The notes under the pieces were generated by a model. It did no database searches. It was not told the DNA's origin and saw only the letters and a list, made by a program, of their open reading frames with translations. From Triglochin maritima (lineage: Eukaryota; Streptophyta; Magnoliopsida; Alismatales; Juncaginaceae), in contig OY821781.1 of the NCBI GenBank assembly GCA_963682175.1, positions 37,213,254-37,277,253 of the forward strand: a DNA stretch of 64,000 nt, in the 5' to 3' direction. The position numbers and the translations under genes are program-made. This document shows, piece by piece, positions 1 to 12,171 of the stretch (the stretch's first letter is position 1; the number at the start of each line of letters is the position of its first letter).

Positions 1-201
1 TATGAAGTGTATTTACTGTAATAAAGTTTTCAAAGGAGGTGAAATTCATAGAATAAAAACTCATCTAGTTAAAGTAAAAAAGACACTATATTTTGTAGCA
101 AAGTACCAACACATGTCTAGCATCAAATGGAATCAAGTGTGAAAACTTATAATAAAGGAAAAGAAAAGAACAGTGATGCATGTTATTCTCAAAGTGAAAA
201 T
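1..201 (+). pseudogene. hAT transposase, N-terminal BED zinc-finger fragment
   Basis: A frame opening at position 2 gives a short peptide with a CxxC pair (CIYC), a KGG turn and HRIKTHL, the pattern of the BED zinc finger that starts plant hAT transposases. The frame carries an in-frame stop near 140, so it is dead. The gene begins upstream of the window. It is interrupted at 201 by a solo LTR and resumes at 2260 and again at 10394, where the DUF659 and dimerisation domains lie. BED fingers bind transposon ends in this family; that role is family knowledge, not shown here. Confidence 0.65.
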
Positions 202-1374
202 TGAAGCGAATGCGTTCTAAAAGTTTACTTTTATATGTAATTATTATGAATTGGATGTGCAAATATTTGTTCCTTAATTAATGTATTCGTCTTTTAGAAG
301 TGTTAAAGAAGATGCTCTTGGTCCTTAACTGTAGAGCTCTAAAAGATAATAGTTTACATAAATCAAAAGTTATTCACAATCATGGTAATTAACATGGAAC
401 ATTAATTACCAAGATAAGATTGTCGTGTTGGTTAAAGAGTATTGTAGCTCTAGAAATATTTAACGACACGAGTATATAAAAGATGAAAATGATACTTTTA
501 TATATTGAATATACCAAACAAATGAAATATTATGGAATTGTGTTTAAGTGTCATTAATGTTTCATTGTGTCAAGAATCCTAAGATATGAGACTTATATCT
601 TTTCACATAAGAATTGTTTAATTTGATTACTGTAAAAAACTAACATTAAATATAGTAGTAAAGACAATAGTTGGTTGAACATGACTTATGCTGGAAAAAG
701 ATAGTTAGTCAAAAGATTATCATTGCCCCTTTAGCTTGAGTGATGATATTAGTGACCCCCTTGATAAAGAAAAATTATAATGTGCACAATGTGACTTGTG
801 TTAAGTTACATATTTATAATTAGTTTAAGAGATTAAGAAATGAGTATATAATACAAAAATGACACATTTCTACTTTGTATAATACTCTTAATATCATTAG
901 GCAAGGGACATACACAAGTGTTGTTTTCTACATCACTAAATGGACCTTGTTTAGTTCGAGTGTAACAAGACATATTTATTAATTGAGTAACTATAATGTG
1001 TAGCTAGATACCGCTTATAGATTATGATATTAAGTGTTTAATATCATTACCAATATAGCTTAGATTCTCCTATAGGTCACACCACAAAATTGGGAAGCAA
1101 GAAGCTTGATTTTTGTGTTCATATGATGTATCGGATTTCATGTGAAATGAGATACATGTGGTGAATCGAAAAAATCAATATGTTATGAAAATTGACAAAA
1201 TTAGAATCATAAATAAATTCATATGAGATGTATGTATTATGAGGTGTAATAGTTTGACATTACATATGATAATATATTACATGATATATGAATTTGCTAA
1301 AAATCCCAAAAATCAAATTTTGTTGAATATAAATCCAAAATTTTGACAAACGTAAAATCGGGTAAAAAATGGTA

Positions 1375-1640
1375 GACCATTTCATTATCGGTCGACCGAA
1401 ATTATCAGGAAGTATCTTGGTTATAGAAACGGTCGACTAGGCGAGGGACGCGGTCGACCAAAATTATCAGGTTGCGTCTTGATGGTTGAATGGTCGACTG
1501 AAGTCAAATATTTGTTCGACCGAAAATATCAGGTAATTTTCTTGATGAGAAATCGGTCGACCGTTTGGCTCATGGTCCACTGAAAAAGTCAGAACACAAC
1601 CGTTCGGTCGACCCATTGGAAATTCCGGTCAACAGTTTGA
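1375..1640 (+). repeat. Array of GGTCGACCG palindromes in LTR
   Basis: About eight perfect or degenerate copies of the palindrome CGGTCGACCG occur at roughly 30-bp spacing. Several are followed by AAATTATCAGG. The array lies 180-440 bp upstream of the LTR TATA box, the place of U3 enhancer repeats. Similar arrays occur at 38400-38880 and 51205-51645 in another LTR family. Confidence 0.7.
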
Positions 1641-1816
1641 AACGATTCTGCCTAGAATCGTTAAGAGATTAATGTTGATCATGAGTTAGATTTATTCCAA
1701 TTATGGTCAAACGGTTTTGAGAATGATTATGTGTCAATTAGTGAATGGTTTTAAGGAGAGAAAAGCAAGGGATCATGGGTTAGTAGTTAGCCTATGATGT
1801 GGGCGTTGAGAGAGTC

Positions 1817-1824
1817 TATAAATA
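1817..1824 (+). promoter_or_regulatory. TATA box of solo LTR
   Basis: TATAAATA followed by GG and a pyrimidine-rich stretch (CTCTCTCCC), typical of an LTR U3/R boundary. It lies downstream of the GGTCGACCG array. Confidence 0.5.
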
Positions 1825-2259
1825 GGTTCTCTCTCCCTACTTGTTTATGATAATGAAAAAATATTCTCTCTCCCTAATCTCTCCAATAATCCATCTAAAT
1901 TTCTCTTAATTATTTCGAACTTTTGGAGATTAAATTCTCAGGGAGCTTCAGAGAGTTATTAGCTAGATTCTAAGCTTGATTTAGAGATTCAATAGGCTAA
2001 ATCCTTTATCTCTAATCTTGTTTAGAGTTTGGTGAATACTTGGAGGCGAATCGACGGGCGATTGGACGAGCGACGCAACTCCAGATCTTCATAAAGGTTT
2101 TAGAGAATCTTTGGTTATGATCATCTTATATTTCTTTATATGATATTAGAATAAATATAAAATAATGTACATGAAATCATCGAAAATATGGAAATCGATC
2201 TTGTAAGCATGTATAATTTTTTTTAAATATATATATACACAAGGGCACAAAATCCAACA

Positions 2260-2367
2260 AAAATTCCCTTGGAGTGGTTGAATGTAGTGAAAAAATGCTA
2301 GTCATGGTGGACCTCCCATTCAGAAGGGTTATTTAGAGACCCAACCATACATAACGAGTGTTATGGC
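2260..2367 (+). pseudogene. hAT transposase fragment between two insertions
   Basis: This 108-bp piece lies between the AAAAT duplication of the solo LTR and the ATGGC duplication of the copia element. Its frame runs through the copia target site into the DUF659 coding sequence at 10394 (ATG then ACA ACT ATA GAA), so the two pieces were contiguous before insertion. Confidence 0.6.
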
Positions 2368-2983
2368 TGTTGGGTTACGATTTTATGCAGTGGAAAATAA
2401 TTTAGAAACGATTTCTAATGACATCGACCACCACAAGATCCATGCATATGATAGTAATGAGAGAGACATGAGTGTGATAGTTTATACCGTTGATGTGTGC
2501 GTCTCCTTTTGGAAGAACAGATGACGGAGAATCCCAAACGTGATTTCTCTACTTGGGACACACGAACCACATACTAAGCTACCACCGAACGTTAGCTAGC
2601 ATGAGATGGATGAAAGAACAAACTTCTTCCTTGGTGGTGGAAGGGAGGAGGCGGCATGTGTTTTGGAGAGAAAAAATAGTTTGCTTCCTTTTTCTCTTCT
2701 TTCTAAAACCCATAATTCCCATATATTTATAGACCTCTCTTAGGTTAACCCTAATCTCATTTGGTAAGTGAGTTTAATGGGCCATTAACCATATATTTGC
2801 TTAGCCCATAGATTCAAATGTGTGTAACTTTATAGGACCCGATTATATTAGTAACACGCACAACAATTGACACGTAGATCGTAATTGGTTTCTAGCTAAA
2901 CGTTACGACCCCTAATACAATCAGATTAATTATCCTTTTAACTATTTATTCATTGCCACTTTGATTAAATGACACCTCATTCA
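2368..2983 (-). repeat. 3' LTR of the copia element
   Basis: 616 bp, matching 9779-10393 along its length. On the minus strand it runs TGAATG...CCCAACA, with TG/CA ends. A TATAAATA box is present on the minus strand at 2724-2731. It is preceded by the target duplication ATGGC at 2363-2367. Confidence 0.9.
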
Positions 2984-2998
2984 ATCTCCCACTTGTCC
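2984..2998 (-). other. Polypurine tract of the copia element
   Basis: The minus strand reads GGACAAGTGGGAGAT directly before the 3' LTR, a typical copia polypurine tract, the plus-strand priming site. Confidence 0.7.
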
Positions 2999-3839
2999 TT
3001 AATAAGTGTGCAATAATAAATTAATTTGTCTCTTATTGTCTTTATCCGAACATCAGGTAAGATAGAATGTCATCCCATTCCGTTCAGACAATTTCTTGAA
3101 ATCTGAGTTCAAACTGCCGAAACAAATGATTAACTCTTAATCCATTTGAGCACGGCCTTGCATTTCAGTTTTCACTCTTCAAGAGGCCAAGGACAACCTT
3201 CCTACTAAGTAGGAGGACAAATCCAATGTTGCACATCCACAATTCTCCATATGATTCATGTCAATTCTGACCTCCGCCTTTATAGACTCCTTTTACGACA
3301 CGACGTTTGACAGAGTCAAGAATATACCAATTCTCATACAAGGAAAGTGATGCACTCATGTTTGAGGAATCTACATAAATAGTCAATGGAAAATCTTATG
3401 ACATTCCAAATCTCTTACAGATTCTCATAGCGGGTTAGTCTAATATATGTTCTCCAACATATATCCATGTAATTGATTAGACATCAAATGTCTCTATAGC
3501 CCATGAAATGACGCTATCAATCAACTTACAAACTAGTCTTTGTAAGTCACTGTCGTCCAATTCAATGACCTAGACCAGGGACAATAATAAAAGATATATA
3601 TTCAAGTTCACAGTATAGGGTTTCATTTATCAAATCACGTATGTGACAAACATATTTGAATTTATAATTTATTTTGGATAATTATTTAATTCTAAACCAT
3701 AATTAAATAAATACTAAAATTTTATTTCATTTGACAAACGTAAACGATACCAATATTCATGAACTACTTTATAATACTAGATATTACATAATCAAGGTCA
3801 TTCTGCAATGTGCTTGATTCCTATAACCCTAGTACGACT

Positions 3840-4201
3840 CTCGCGCTTGGGTTGAGGCAATGATTTAGTTAACGGATCAGTCACATTGTCGTCCTTATGA
3901 ACCTTGGAAATCTTCACATCCTTCCTTTCATTTATATCTCATATCACATGAAATTTCCTGTGAATATGTTTGGATTTTTGGTGTGATCTAGGTTCCTTAG
4001 CTTGAGCAATGACACCATTATTATTATTACAATAAAGGTTCACTTCTCTATCAATGATAGGAATTACACCATGTTCAGTAATGAACTTCTTAATTCAAAC
4101 CCCTTCCTTTGCAGCTTCCGAGGCTGCAAGGTATTCTACTTCAGTTGTAGAATCAACGACAATGCTTTGCTTTGAACTTTTCCAGCTCATTGCTCCTCCA
4201 T
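3840..4201 (-). pseudogene. Copia RNase H fragment
   Basis: Reading the minus strand gives the hallmarks of copia RNase H: MSWKSSKQ, VDSTTEVEYLAASEAAKEG, LYCNN and the C-terminal HIHRKFH and DPLTKSLPQ motifs. Stops interrupt it. It directly follows the reverse transcriptase segment and ends the polyprotein; about 850 bp of non-coding sequence follow before the polypurine tract. Confidence 0.8.
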
Positions 4202-5680
4202 TTAGACGAAAGATGTAACCAGGCTAAGACCGGAAATCATCTCTATCAGTTTGAAGCTCACATCAACATAGTCTTCAACAATAATCTCACTTTCTTCTCC
4301 AAACACTAAGAAACTATCCTTAGTCCTTCGTAAGTACTTAAAGATGTTCTTAGCTGCAGTCCAGTGTGCCTCACCAGGATTTGATTGGAATCTGCTGCAT
4401 ATGCTCAAAGTATATGCAACATCTGGGGGAGTACAAATCATGGCATACATGATAGATCCGATTGTCGAGGCATAAGAGATCATACTCATACGCTTCCGCT
4501 CATCAGGCCCAGATGGACACTGAGTTTCGCTTAGCATTGTGCCATGTGACATGGGTAGAAATTCTTTCTTAGAGTCTTTCATGTTGAATCTTTCAAGTAC
4601 CTTATCAATATAAGTTCGTTGACTTAATCCAATCATCATTTTAAATCTATCTCTATAGATGTTGATGCCCAAGATGTACTCTGCCTCTCGTAGGTCTTTC
4701 ATTGAGAAACATTTTCCAAGTCATATTTTTATGGATTCAAGCATTTGAATGTCGTTTCCTATGAGGAGTATATCATTTACATACAAGACCAAGAAAACAA
4801 CACATCTCCCACTAACCTTCTTGTAGACACAAGATTCTTCTTCATTTATGAGGGAACCAAACTTTTTGATGGTCTCATTGAAACAAAGATTCCAGCTCCG
4901 AGATGCTTGCTTCAGTCCATCAATGAATTTCTGAAGCTTACATATTTTCCCAACATTCTTGGAGTCCACAAAACCCACAGGTTGTGTCATGTACACATCA
5001 TCTTCCAAAAATCCGTTTAAGAAGGCGATTTTGACATCCATCTACCAAATCTCATAGTCATAATGAACGGAAATTGCTAAGAGTATCTGAATGGATTTAA
5101 GCATGGTGACTGGAGAAAATGTTTCATCATAGTGTATATAATGAACCTATCGGTAACCTTTTGCTACCATCCTAGCTTTGAAAACTCTTACGTTTCTATC
5201 CTTGTATGTTTTCAATTTGAAAATCCATTTGCATCTTATGGGTGTTACCACATATGACAATTCAACCAAGTTCCAAACTTGATTTTCAGACATGGATTTC
5301 ATTTCAGATTTCACGACTCCAAGCCATTTTTCGGAATCTGGATCCATCATAGCTTCTTTGTAGTTGTTAGGCTCCTGACTTTCCTGGAGTAGGATTTCAT
5401 AACTCTCGGTCAAAAGGAAATCAATATACCTCTTGGGCCGAGATTGTGGCCTATCAGATCTACGTAGGACTGGAGCAGTAGGAGAAGTGTTCACAACGGT
5501 TTGTGAATCTTCACACGAATTGGATTCGAGTGGTGAATGCACGACTTCAGAGACATTATCTGTTACCCTTGTCGGGGTTTCAGAGTCATGTACCTCTATC
5601 TCTGGCACAGGCACTCCCACCTCAATTGAGGTGTCATACACATATGTCGTTACCTCTGATGTCGGTTGAACCATATCCAT
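4202..5680 (-). pseudogene. Copia reverse transcriptase, degenerate
   Basis: Three consecutive frames give RVT_2: the KEAMMDPDSEKW entry, KWIFKLKTYKD and FKARMVAKGYR at the N-terminal side; then MDVKIAFLNGFL and the catalytic region at 4721-5041; then the connection domain (LREAEYILGINIYRD, MYAMICTPPDVAY) at 4202-4702. The catalytic YVDD box reads YVND, so one catalytic aspartate is lost. Stops at about 5146, 5042 and 4720 break the frame. A Ser/Thr/Glu-rich linker precedes the RT, as is usual between integrase and RT in copia. Confidence 0.88.
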
Positions 5681-5787
5681 TTGTTGCCCTTCTCGAATTT
5701 CTTCGAGAACTACATTACTCTCACTTGCCTATTTGGAAAGAAATTCCCTTTCCAAAAGACACCATCACGAGCAACAAACACTTTATT

Positions 5788-6699
5788 CTATGATTGGTTA
5801 TAGAAGTAATAGTCATTAGTTTCTTTGGGGTAACCCACAAAGAAACATTTGTCTGACTTAGGTGCAAGCTTATCAGAGAATAAACATTTTACATAAGTTT
5901 CACATCCCCAGACTTTCAGAAAAGACAACTTTGGAACCTTTCCAGTCCATATCTCATATGGTGTCTTCTCCACAGCTTTTGACGGAGTTCTATTTAGTAT
6001 AAAAGCAGTTGTTTCAAGAGCATCTGCCCAGAAGAATACTGAAAGACTAGCAAAACTCATCATAGATCGAACCATGTCTAATAGTGTTTGATTCCCCTTT
6101 CGAGCACACCATTCCATTGTGGTGTTCCTCGTGGAGTTAGTTGTGAAACAATTCCACAACTTCTAAGATGATCATCAAATTCGACTCAAATACTCACCAC
6201 CACGATCCGATCATAATGACTTGATTTTCTTGCCAAGTTAGCTTTCTACTTCATTCTGAAACTATTTGAACTTTTCAAACAATTCAGATTTACGTCTCAT
6301 TAAGTATATGTAACCGTATCTACTTAAATCATCAGTAAATGTGATGAAGTAATTGCAACTTCCTCTAGCCATGAAACTCATTGGACCACACACATATGTA
6401 TGTATGAGTCCTAATATTTCACTTGCTCTCTCATCTTTTCCAGTAAAATGTGCTTTCCTTATCTTTCCCATCAAACATGATTCACATGTATTGTATGATT
6501 CTAAATCAAATGATGTTAGAAGTCCATTCTTTTGGATCTTCTGCATACGCTTTAGGTTGATGTGACCAAGGCGACAATGCCAGAGGTAAGTGAGATTCCA
6601 TTCGTTTGATTTTTGCCTTTTGGTGTTTATGTTAAAGATATGACGATCTAATTCAAGTAAATGGAGGTCATTAATTAATTTAACACTGACATAAAACAT
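5788..6699 (-). pseudogene. Copia GAG-pre-integrase and integrase, degenerate
   Basis: The upstream part (6262-6699) shows the GAG-pre-integrase signature LWHCRLGHI and CESCLMGK, then the start of the integrase core. The first catalytic Asp region reads HTYVCGPM where HTDVCGPM is usual, so the first Asp is replaced by Tyr. FTDDLSRYGY and SDRGGEYLS follow. The downstream part (5788-6159) has FFWADALETTAFILNRTPSK and the conserved FLKVWGCETYVK tail. Stops and shifts between 6160 and 6262 separate them. Confidence 0.85.
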
Positions 6700-6723
6700 G
6701 TCATCTTTATAGATAGAAAAACA

Positions 6724-7140
6724 TTAATTCTTTATTATAAATGAATAACCTTCAATATCTAATACTGAAGATGAAACAATATTTCTACCAATAGCAGGAA
6801 CAAAATAACAATTATTAAGTTCTAGAACTACGCCTGAGGGCAAATATAAATCATAAGATTCTACGGCTAGTGCAACAACTTTTGCTCCATTTCCAACTCG
6901 TAGGTCAACTTCCTCTTTTGCCAAGTTCCTAATTCTTCTTAGTCCCTGCACATTGGAAACAATGTGGGATCCACATTCGGTATCAAATACACATGAAGAA
7001 GAATTTGCTAAATTAACATCAATAACAAAGGTACCTGGAGAAGAAGTTATTGTGTCATTCTTCTTGTCCTCCAAGTACTTCAGGCAATTTCTCTTCCAAT
7101 AGTCAGTGCCATTGCATAGAGACACTTAGTGTAAGAATCA
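6724..7140 (-). pseudogene. Copia zinc knuckle and protease, degenerate
   Basis: The zinc knuckle reads CNGTDYWKRNC, with the usual His changed to Tyr. The aspartic protease active site reads FDTECGSH where DTGCGSH is usual in this lineage. The conserved protease strand GRNIVSSSVLD follows. The knuckle and protease lie between gag and the integrase. Confidence 0.75.
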
Positions 7141-7269
7141 ACACCTTTGGGTTTGCGATCGACAACTTTCTTGCCTTTTCATGTAGACCCTTGCTTCTTC
7201 TTTCCACCACCCGACTTCTTAAACCTCTTTCCCTTTTGAATCATCAAAACTTCCTTTTTAGATTCTAAG

Positions 7270-7873
7270 GTCCCAAAGTTTTGCTCAGCAGTTTTCAACA
7301 TGCCATGCAATTCTTCCAAAGTCTTATCCAAACCTTGCATGTTGAAGTTCAACCTAAATTGGTTAAACCATCATGGAGAGAGTGGAGAACAATGTATGTG
7401 GCCAACTCTTGACCATAGGGAAACCCATGTCGGGTCATGTTCTCAAAAAGACCGATCATCTTGAAAACATAGGGCCCAACAAGTTTGCCCCTCTCGAAAC
7501 AACGCTCGAGAATAGCCTTTGAGGTCTCATACCTCTTCATCCGGGACTGCATCTGGAACATGTTCCTTAGATGTTGGATGATAGTATATGCATCCATGTC
7601 CACAAACCTCTTTTGGAGGTTAGTGTCCATAGTTGCCAACATCAGGTAGGTGACAGTGATAGACTTACTGCGAATACTACTCTCAGCAGCTCATTCCTCA
7701 TCAGTTGAAGTGGAAGTGAATTTTGAGTTAGGAGTTTTAAGGACATCCTCTTTGTTTTCTGATCTGAGAACAATTCTCAGATTCCTTTCCTAATCAAGGA
7801 AATTATTTCCGTTCAGCTTGTCCTTCTCAAGGATAGAACGGAGATTGAAAGCGGTATTATTATTTCCAGCCAT
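7270..7873 (-). pseudogene. Copia gag (UBN2 type), degenerate
   Basis: It starts at the ATG at 7873 (MAGNNNTAFNLRSILEKDKL), then LNGNNFLD followed by an in-frame TAG where Trp is conserved. The downstream part (7349-7642) shows LMLATMDTNLQKRF, MDAYTIIQHLRNMF, YETSKAI and VFKMIGLFENM, the capsid signature of this gag family. At least two stops and one shift are present. Confidence 0.85.
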
Positions 7874-9765
7874 TAATCTACACTTGAAAGAAAAGAATTG
7901 CAAGTTTATTACGTTTGTCATAAATAGCTCAAAACATTTAAACAATTTAAATTGTTAAGCTAAAACACATCATTCAATTTTGAATTTTGTCCCTTATTGA
8001 ACTAGTGATTCCAAGATCCCATTTCACATATGGACTTTGGCCCTTCCTTAAGACTAGGTGATCAAGGTAAGTAAACTCCTTTACTAGTTAAAACTTTTAT
8101 AACTCTTGGTTGGTAGGTAACATCTTAGGTTAAATTCCCACCCTTTTGCCTAAAAATCCAAAACTCTTTTGATGATTTTGTTGAGATCAACCAAATTAAA
8201 CATGTAAACCCCTTCTTTGAATTTACACGTACTATCCCAAGAGAAAAGGTGACACCTTACTTTGGCATAACCCATCACCAATTATCAAGGGCTTCGTAGG
8301 TGTCAATTTTGGAAAGGCAAGTAAACTCAATTTTTTTAGGGGCTTATGTTTATTATGTTTGTTTATAATGTGAACTCATAACATAAACATCAAACATACA
8401 TAAACATACACAAAGTATGCACAATATATCATGATCCTAGTATGACCCCTACTCCTTAAAGACTAATCGTCATTGGAACACCGTCTTGAACGCCTTGGAT
8501 CTTCATCCTTGTTTTTTCAATCAAGCTCACAAGACTAAAATACATAATCCTAATTACTATTACAATAATACACCACGATACGTAGATCATATAAAATATA
8601 AAATAAAATAAGGATTTACAAAATCATGTGCAACGATACGCAAATCGTATACTCGGTCATACTAGTCATCTTACAAAACCATACATTCATAACATCACAC
8701 ATTATAAACATACATCATGCATTCACATTAATATCACATATCACACGTAATATTACTCATCCATGCATAATATCACATGTCATTCACGCATAATATCATA
8801 CATTTACGACTAAGTGAATGCTAAATATTTTAATCAAATTAAAAAATCTTATTTAACTAATCAGTTCAGCCATTTAAAATTAGTCAAACAATCTCTTAAA
8901 CATTTTAAGCAACTAATTCACTAATGGATATGGACATTAATCATATTAACAAGGTTGCCTTACATATGGCAAGTTCAAAAAATCATATGCATTTAACGTT
9001 TCAAGCCCAAGCGGGAAAGGAAAAATAATAATTATGTTCACGACTCCCACTCAAATTTATATATGATCTAATCACATATTAAGTCCTAAAATCATGCATG
9101 TATATAAAGCAACAATTGTCCAAAATATGCATGTACATTTAAAAAACTTTTGTTCAAATTTAACATCATATATAATCTGAAATTATAAAATTTCAGATTA
9201 CATCAATTTTATAACATCAATTTACCACTATGTTAATCAATATTATCATATCATAAATTGAATATATGGGACAAAAATTTGGGCTTAGTTATTTTGAGTG
9301 ACAAAATCATGCAACAAAACAAAAGGAAACAATTTCTTAAAATCACATGCACTGAAAATTCCAGTCCATCGAAACATCACGTGATTTTTAGAAATTAAAA
9401 AAAAAACACGTTTATCCACTGAAATCAACAATTTCAGTCCATCAGAACAACCTTTGATTTTCAGAAATTAAAACAACATGTTTATCCATTGAAATCAACA
9501 ATTTCAGTCCATGAAAACAACACGTTTAATTTCGGACACGTTTAATTTTAGAAATTAAAAACGCATCAAAACAAGGAAGAAGAAAAAGAAATCTTTCTTT
9601 TCGGTAATGTTAAAAATCATGCATCAAAACCAACGCATCACGAAACATGCATCAAAACAATTTTAAACGTTTTTTTCTTCTAGTAATGTTCAAAACCAAC
9701 ACATCAAAACAAAAAAAAACTATATATATTTTTTCCAGTCTAACCATTAAAACCACATGCATGAG
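7874..9765 (-). other. Long non-coding leader of the copia element
   Basis: Nearly 1.9 kb between the primer binding site and gag with no recognisable ORF. It is AT-rich, with ATATCACAT-type short repeats around 8690-8800 and a 70-bp tandem repeat at 9350-9560. Possible explanations are a captured sequence or a secondary insertion; none is shown. Confidence 0.5.
9350..9560 (+). repeat. Three 70-bp tandem units in the copia leader
   Basis: Units starting near 9350, 9419 and 9489 each contain AATTTCAGTCCAT (first unit AATTCCAGTCCAT), then an ACACGTTT- or AACATGTTT-type stretch and AGAAATTAAAA. They diverge moderately. Confidence 0.65.
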
Positions 9766-9778
9766 ACTTTGGTACTAC
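9766..9778 (-). other. Decayed primer binding site
   Basis: Next to the 5' LTR the minus strand reads GTAGTACCAAAGTC. It matches the initiator-Met tRNA primer complement (TGGTATCAGAG) at about 8 of 11 positions. Confidence 0.45.
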
Positions 9779-10393
9779 TGTTGGGTTACAATGTTACATA
9801 GTGGAAAATAATTTAGAAATGATTTCTAATGACATCGACCACCACAAGATCCATGCATATGATAGTAATAAGGGAGACATGAGTGTGATAGTTTATACAT
9901 TTGATGTATGCCTCTCCTTTCGGAAGAACAGATGATGGAGAATCTCAAACGTGATTCCTCTACTAGGGACACATGAACCACAGACTAAACTACCACCGAA
10001 CGTTAGCTAGAACGAGATGGATGGAAGAACAAACTTCTTCCTTGGTGGTGCAAGGGAGGGGACGGCTAGGGTTTTAAAGAGAAAAACATAGTTTGCTTCC
10101 TTTTTCTCTTCTTTCTAAAAACCATAATTCTCATATATTTATAGACATCTCTTAAGTTAACCCTAATCTCATTAGGTAAGTGAGCTATGGGCCATTAGCC
10201 ATCTATTTGCTTAGCCCATAGATTCAAATGTGTGTAACCTTATATAACCTGATTATATTAGTAACGCGCACAACAATTGACCCGTAGAGTGTAATTAGTT
10301 TCTAGCTAAACGTTACGACCCCTAATACAATCGGATTAATTATCATTTTAACTATTTATTCATTGCCACCTTGATTAAAGGACACCTCCTTCA
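9779..10393 (-). repeat. 5' LTR of the copia element
   Basis: 615 bp, homologous to 2368-2983 throughout with scattered substitutions, indicating an old insertion. The target duplication ATGAC follows at 10394-10398. A minus-strand TATAAATA lies at 10136-10143. Confidence 0.9.
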
Positions 10394-11140
10394 ATGACAA
10401 CTATAGAAACAGTAGGCGTTGTTGATTTTGCTATAGCTAGATGGATGTATGATGCTTGCATACCTTTTAATGCAATGAACTCGATTTATTTTTAAAAACT
10501 GGTGGATGCAATCACTTCAATTGGTTTTGGGTACAAGGAACAAACATATCATGCCATTAGGGATCCTTTGCTAGATAAGAATATGGTTGATTGTCTTAGT
10601 ACATTGCAACATTTAGGAAACACTGGAACACGTATGGGTGCACCATAATGGATGACGGGTGGACAAATACTTGACAAAGGACTCTTATAAACTTTCTTAT
10701 ATATTGTCCCGAAAAGACAATCTTTCTGAAATAAGTTGATGCGTCACATAAGTCTAAAACTACAGAAATGTTGTTTGAATTGTTTAAGGAAGTAGTTGAG
10801 TATGTTGGTCCAAAAATGTGGTTCATTTTGTAATGGATAATGCTTCTTAATTATAAGAGTGTTGGCACATTAATCATATTAACAATGTTGCAAATACATT
10901 ATGGTCACATGTCGTAGAGTCCTTATAGTGCTCATTGTCTTGATTTGATGCTTGAAAAATTCGATAAACTTCCTGCAGTTAGTGAGGTTCTTAAAAGGGC
11001 AGGAGTCATAACAATATTTTGTATAATCATGATTTTGTGCTGCAATTAATGAGGAAGTATTGCCACAACAATTTGCTTCGAACTACCACAACTATATTTG
11101 CGGCCAACTTTTTGACATTACAAAGTCTTTTTAGTCATAA

Positions 11141-12171
11141 GGATACTTTGATAACTGTGGTAGCTTCTAAAGAATGGTCAGACATTAAAGTCTCAAAATT
11201 CCAAGTTGCTAGTAAAGTGAAAGAATTGATAATGAGCACATCAATTTGGAATACATGCAATGTTCTTATCAAAGTGACTAAACAATTTGTCAAAGTATTG
11301 AGGATGGTAGATAGTAATGAAAGACCATCTACGAGTTACATTTTTGGAGAAATGAGAAGGGCAAAGGAAGCAATAAAAGTTGCTTTTAAGGACAATGCAG
11401 AGGAATATGGGCTTTATATATGTGAATATTGTTGATGATAAGTGGGAAGGACAACTAGGACATCCTTTGTATTCCGTGGGGTTTCTTTTGAATCCAAAGT
11501 TCTTTTACAAAGATGTTGCCTTTACTAATCACAAAATTTGGAGAGGTTTTCTTGATGCTGTGGAGGTCATGTATTACAATGATGAGACAAAGATAGATAA
11601 AATCAATGCTGAAATAGAACTTTATAGAAAGGCAGTTGGTGACTTTAGGTATGGATCCGCAATTAGAATCGTTACAAAATGCTTCTTGGTTCCTCGTTAT
11701 AAAATGCTTTAATTCATTGTGTTGTCAATTTTAATTTTGGTTGTCCACCTTTTCAATATTGTGATAATGAAAACGTTAACATGTTTGGAACGTTGTGGTT
11801 GGAACACTTTGGAGGTGGGACTAAAAATTTGAAAAAGATGGTCATTCGAGTTCTGAGTCAAACTTGTAATGCATCTAGTTGTGAACGCAATTAATGTTGT
11901 GTCTTCATGCTTATACATACCAAAAAGAGAAACATACTAGAACATGCAAAGCTGAACAACCTAGCTTTCATCCACTGCAATTTACGTTTGAGGTAATGAA
12001 GCCCAGTTCTTTCATATTGAAGAGAATTTTATTCTTTTAAACTTGTACACCAATTGATATTTTTTGGTAGGGAACGTGATATTGGGAATAGAAAGTTTGA
12101 TCCAATATTCTTGGACTCGATACATTTTTTGATGAGTGGATTGAAGAACCCTCGGTCACACATGAAGATAT
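11141..12171 (+). repeat. Tandem duplication unit 1 (1031 bp)
   Basis: Nearly identical to 12172-13202 at a constant offset of 1031 bp. It covers the hAT catalytic tail, the hATC domain and downstream sequence. Both unit starts and the sequence after unit 2 begin GGAT. Confidence 0.92.

Larger units (their letters stand above)
202..2259 (+). mobile_element. Solo LTR (2.06 kb), Angela/Tork-like copia
   Basis: The block starts TGAAG, ends CCAACA and is flanked by a perfect 5-bp target duplication AAAAT (197-201 and 2260-2264), which defines it exactly. Its first 1.1 kb is repeated at 34232-35366. It has no coding capacity, and there is a TATAAATA box near 1817 as expected for an LTR promoter. 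The general layout resembles the long LTRs of the Angela/Tork copia lineage, from memory of the family; the lineage assignment is an inference. It sits inside the hAT transposase gene. Confidence 0.75.
2368..10393 (-). mobile_element. Full-length Ty1/copia retrotransposon (8.0 kb), degenerate
   Basis: Two LTRs of about 616 bp (2368-2983 and 9779-10393) flank gag-protease-integrase-RT-RNase H in copia order, read on the minus strand. The 5-bp target duplication is ATGGC on the left and ATGAC on the right, one mismatch. A polypurine tract and a decayed primer binding site are in the expected places. All reading frames carry stops or frameshifts. It is inserted in the DUF659 part of the hAT transposase. 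Unusually, about 1.9 kb separates the primer binding site from gag. Confidence 0.9.
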
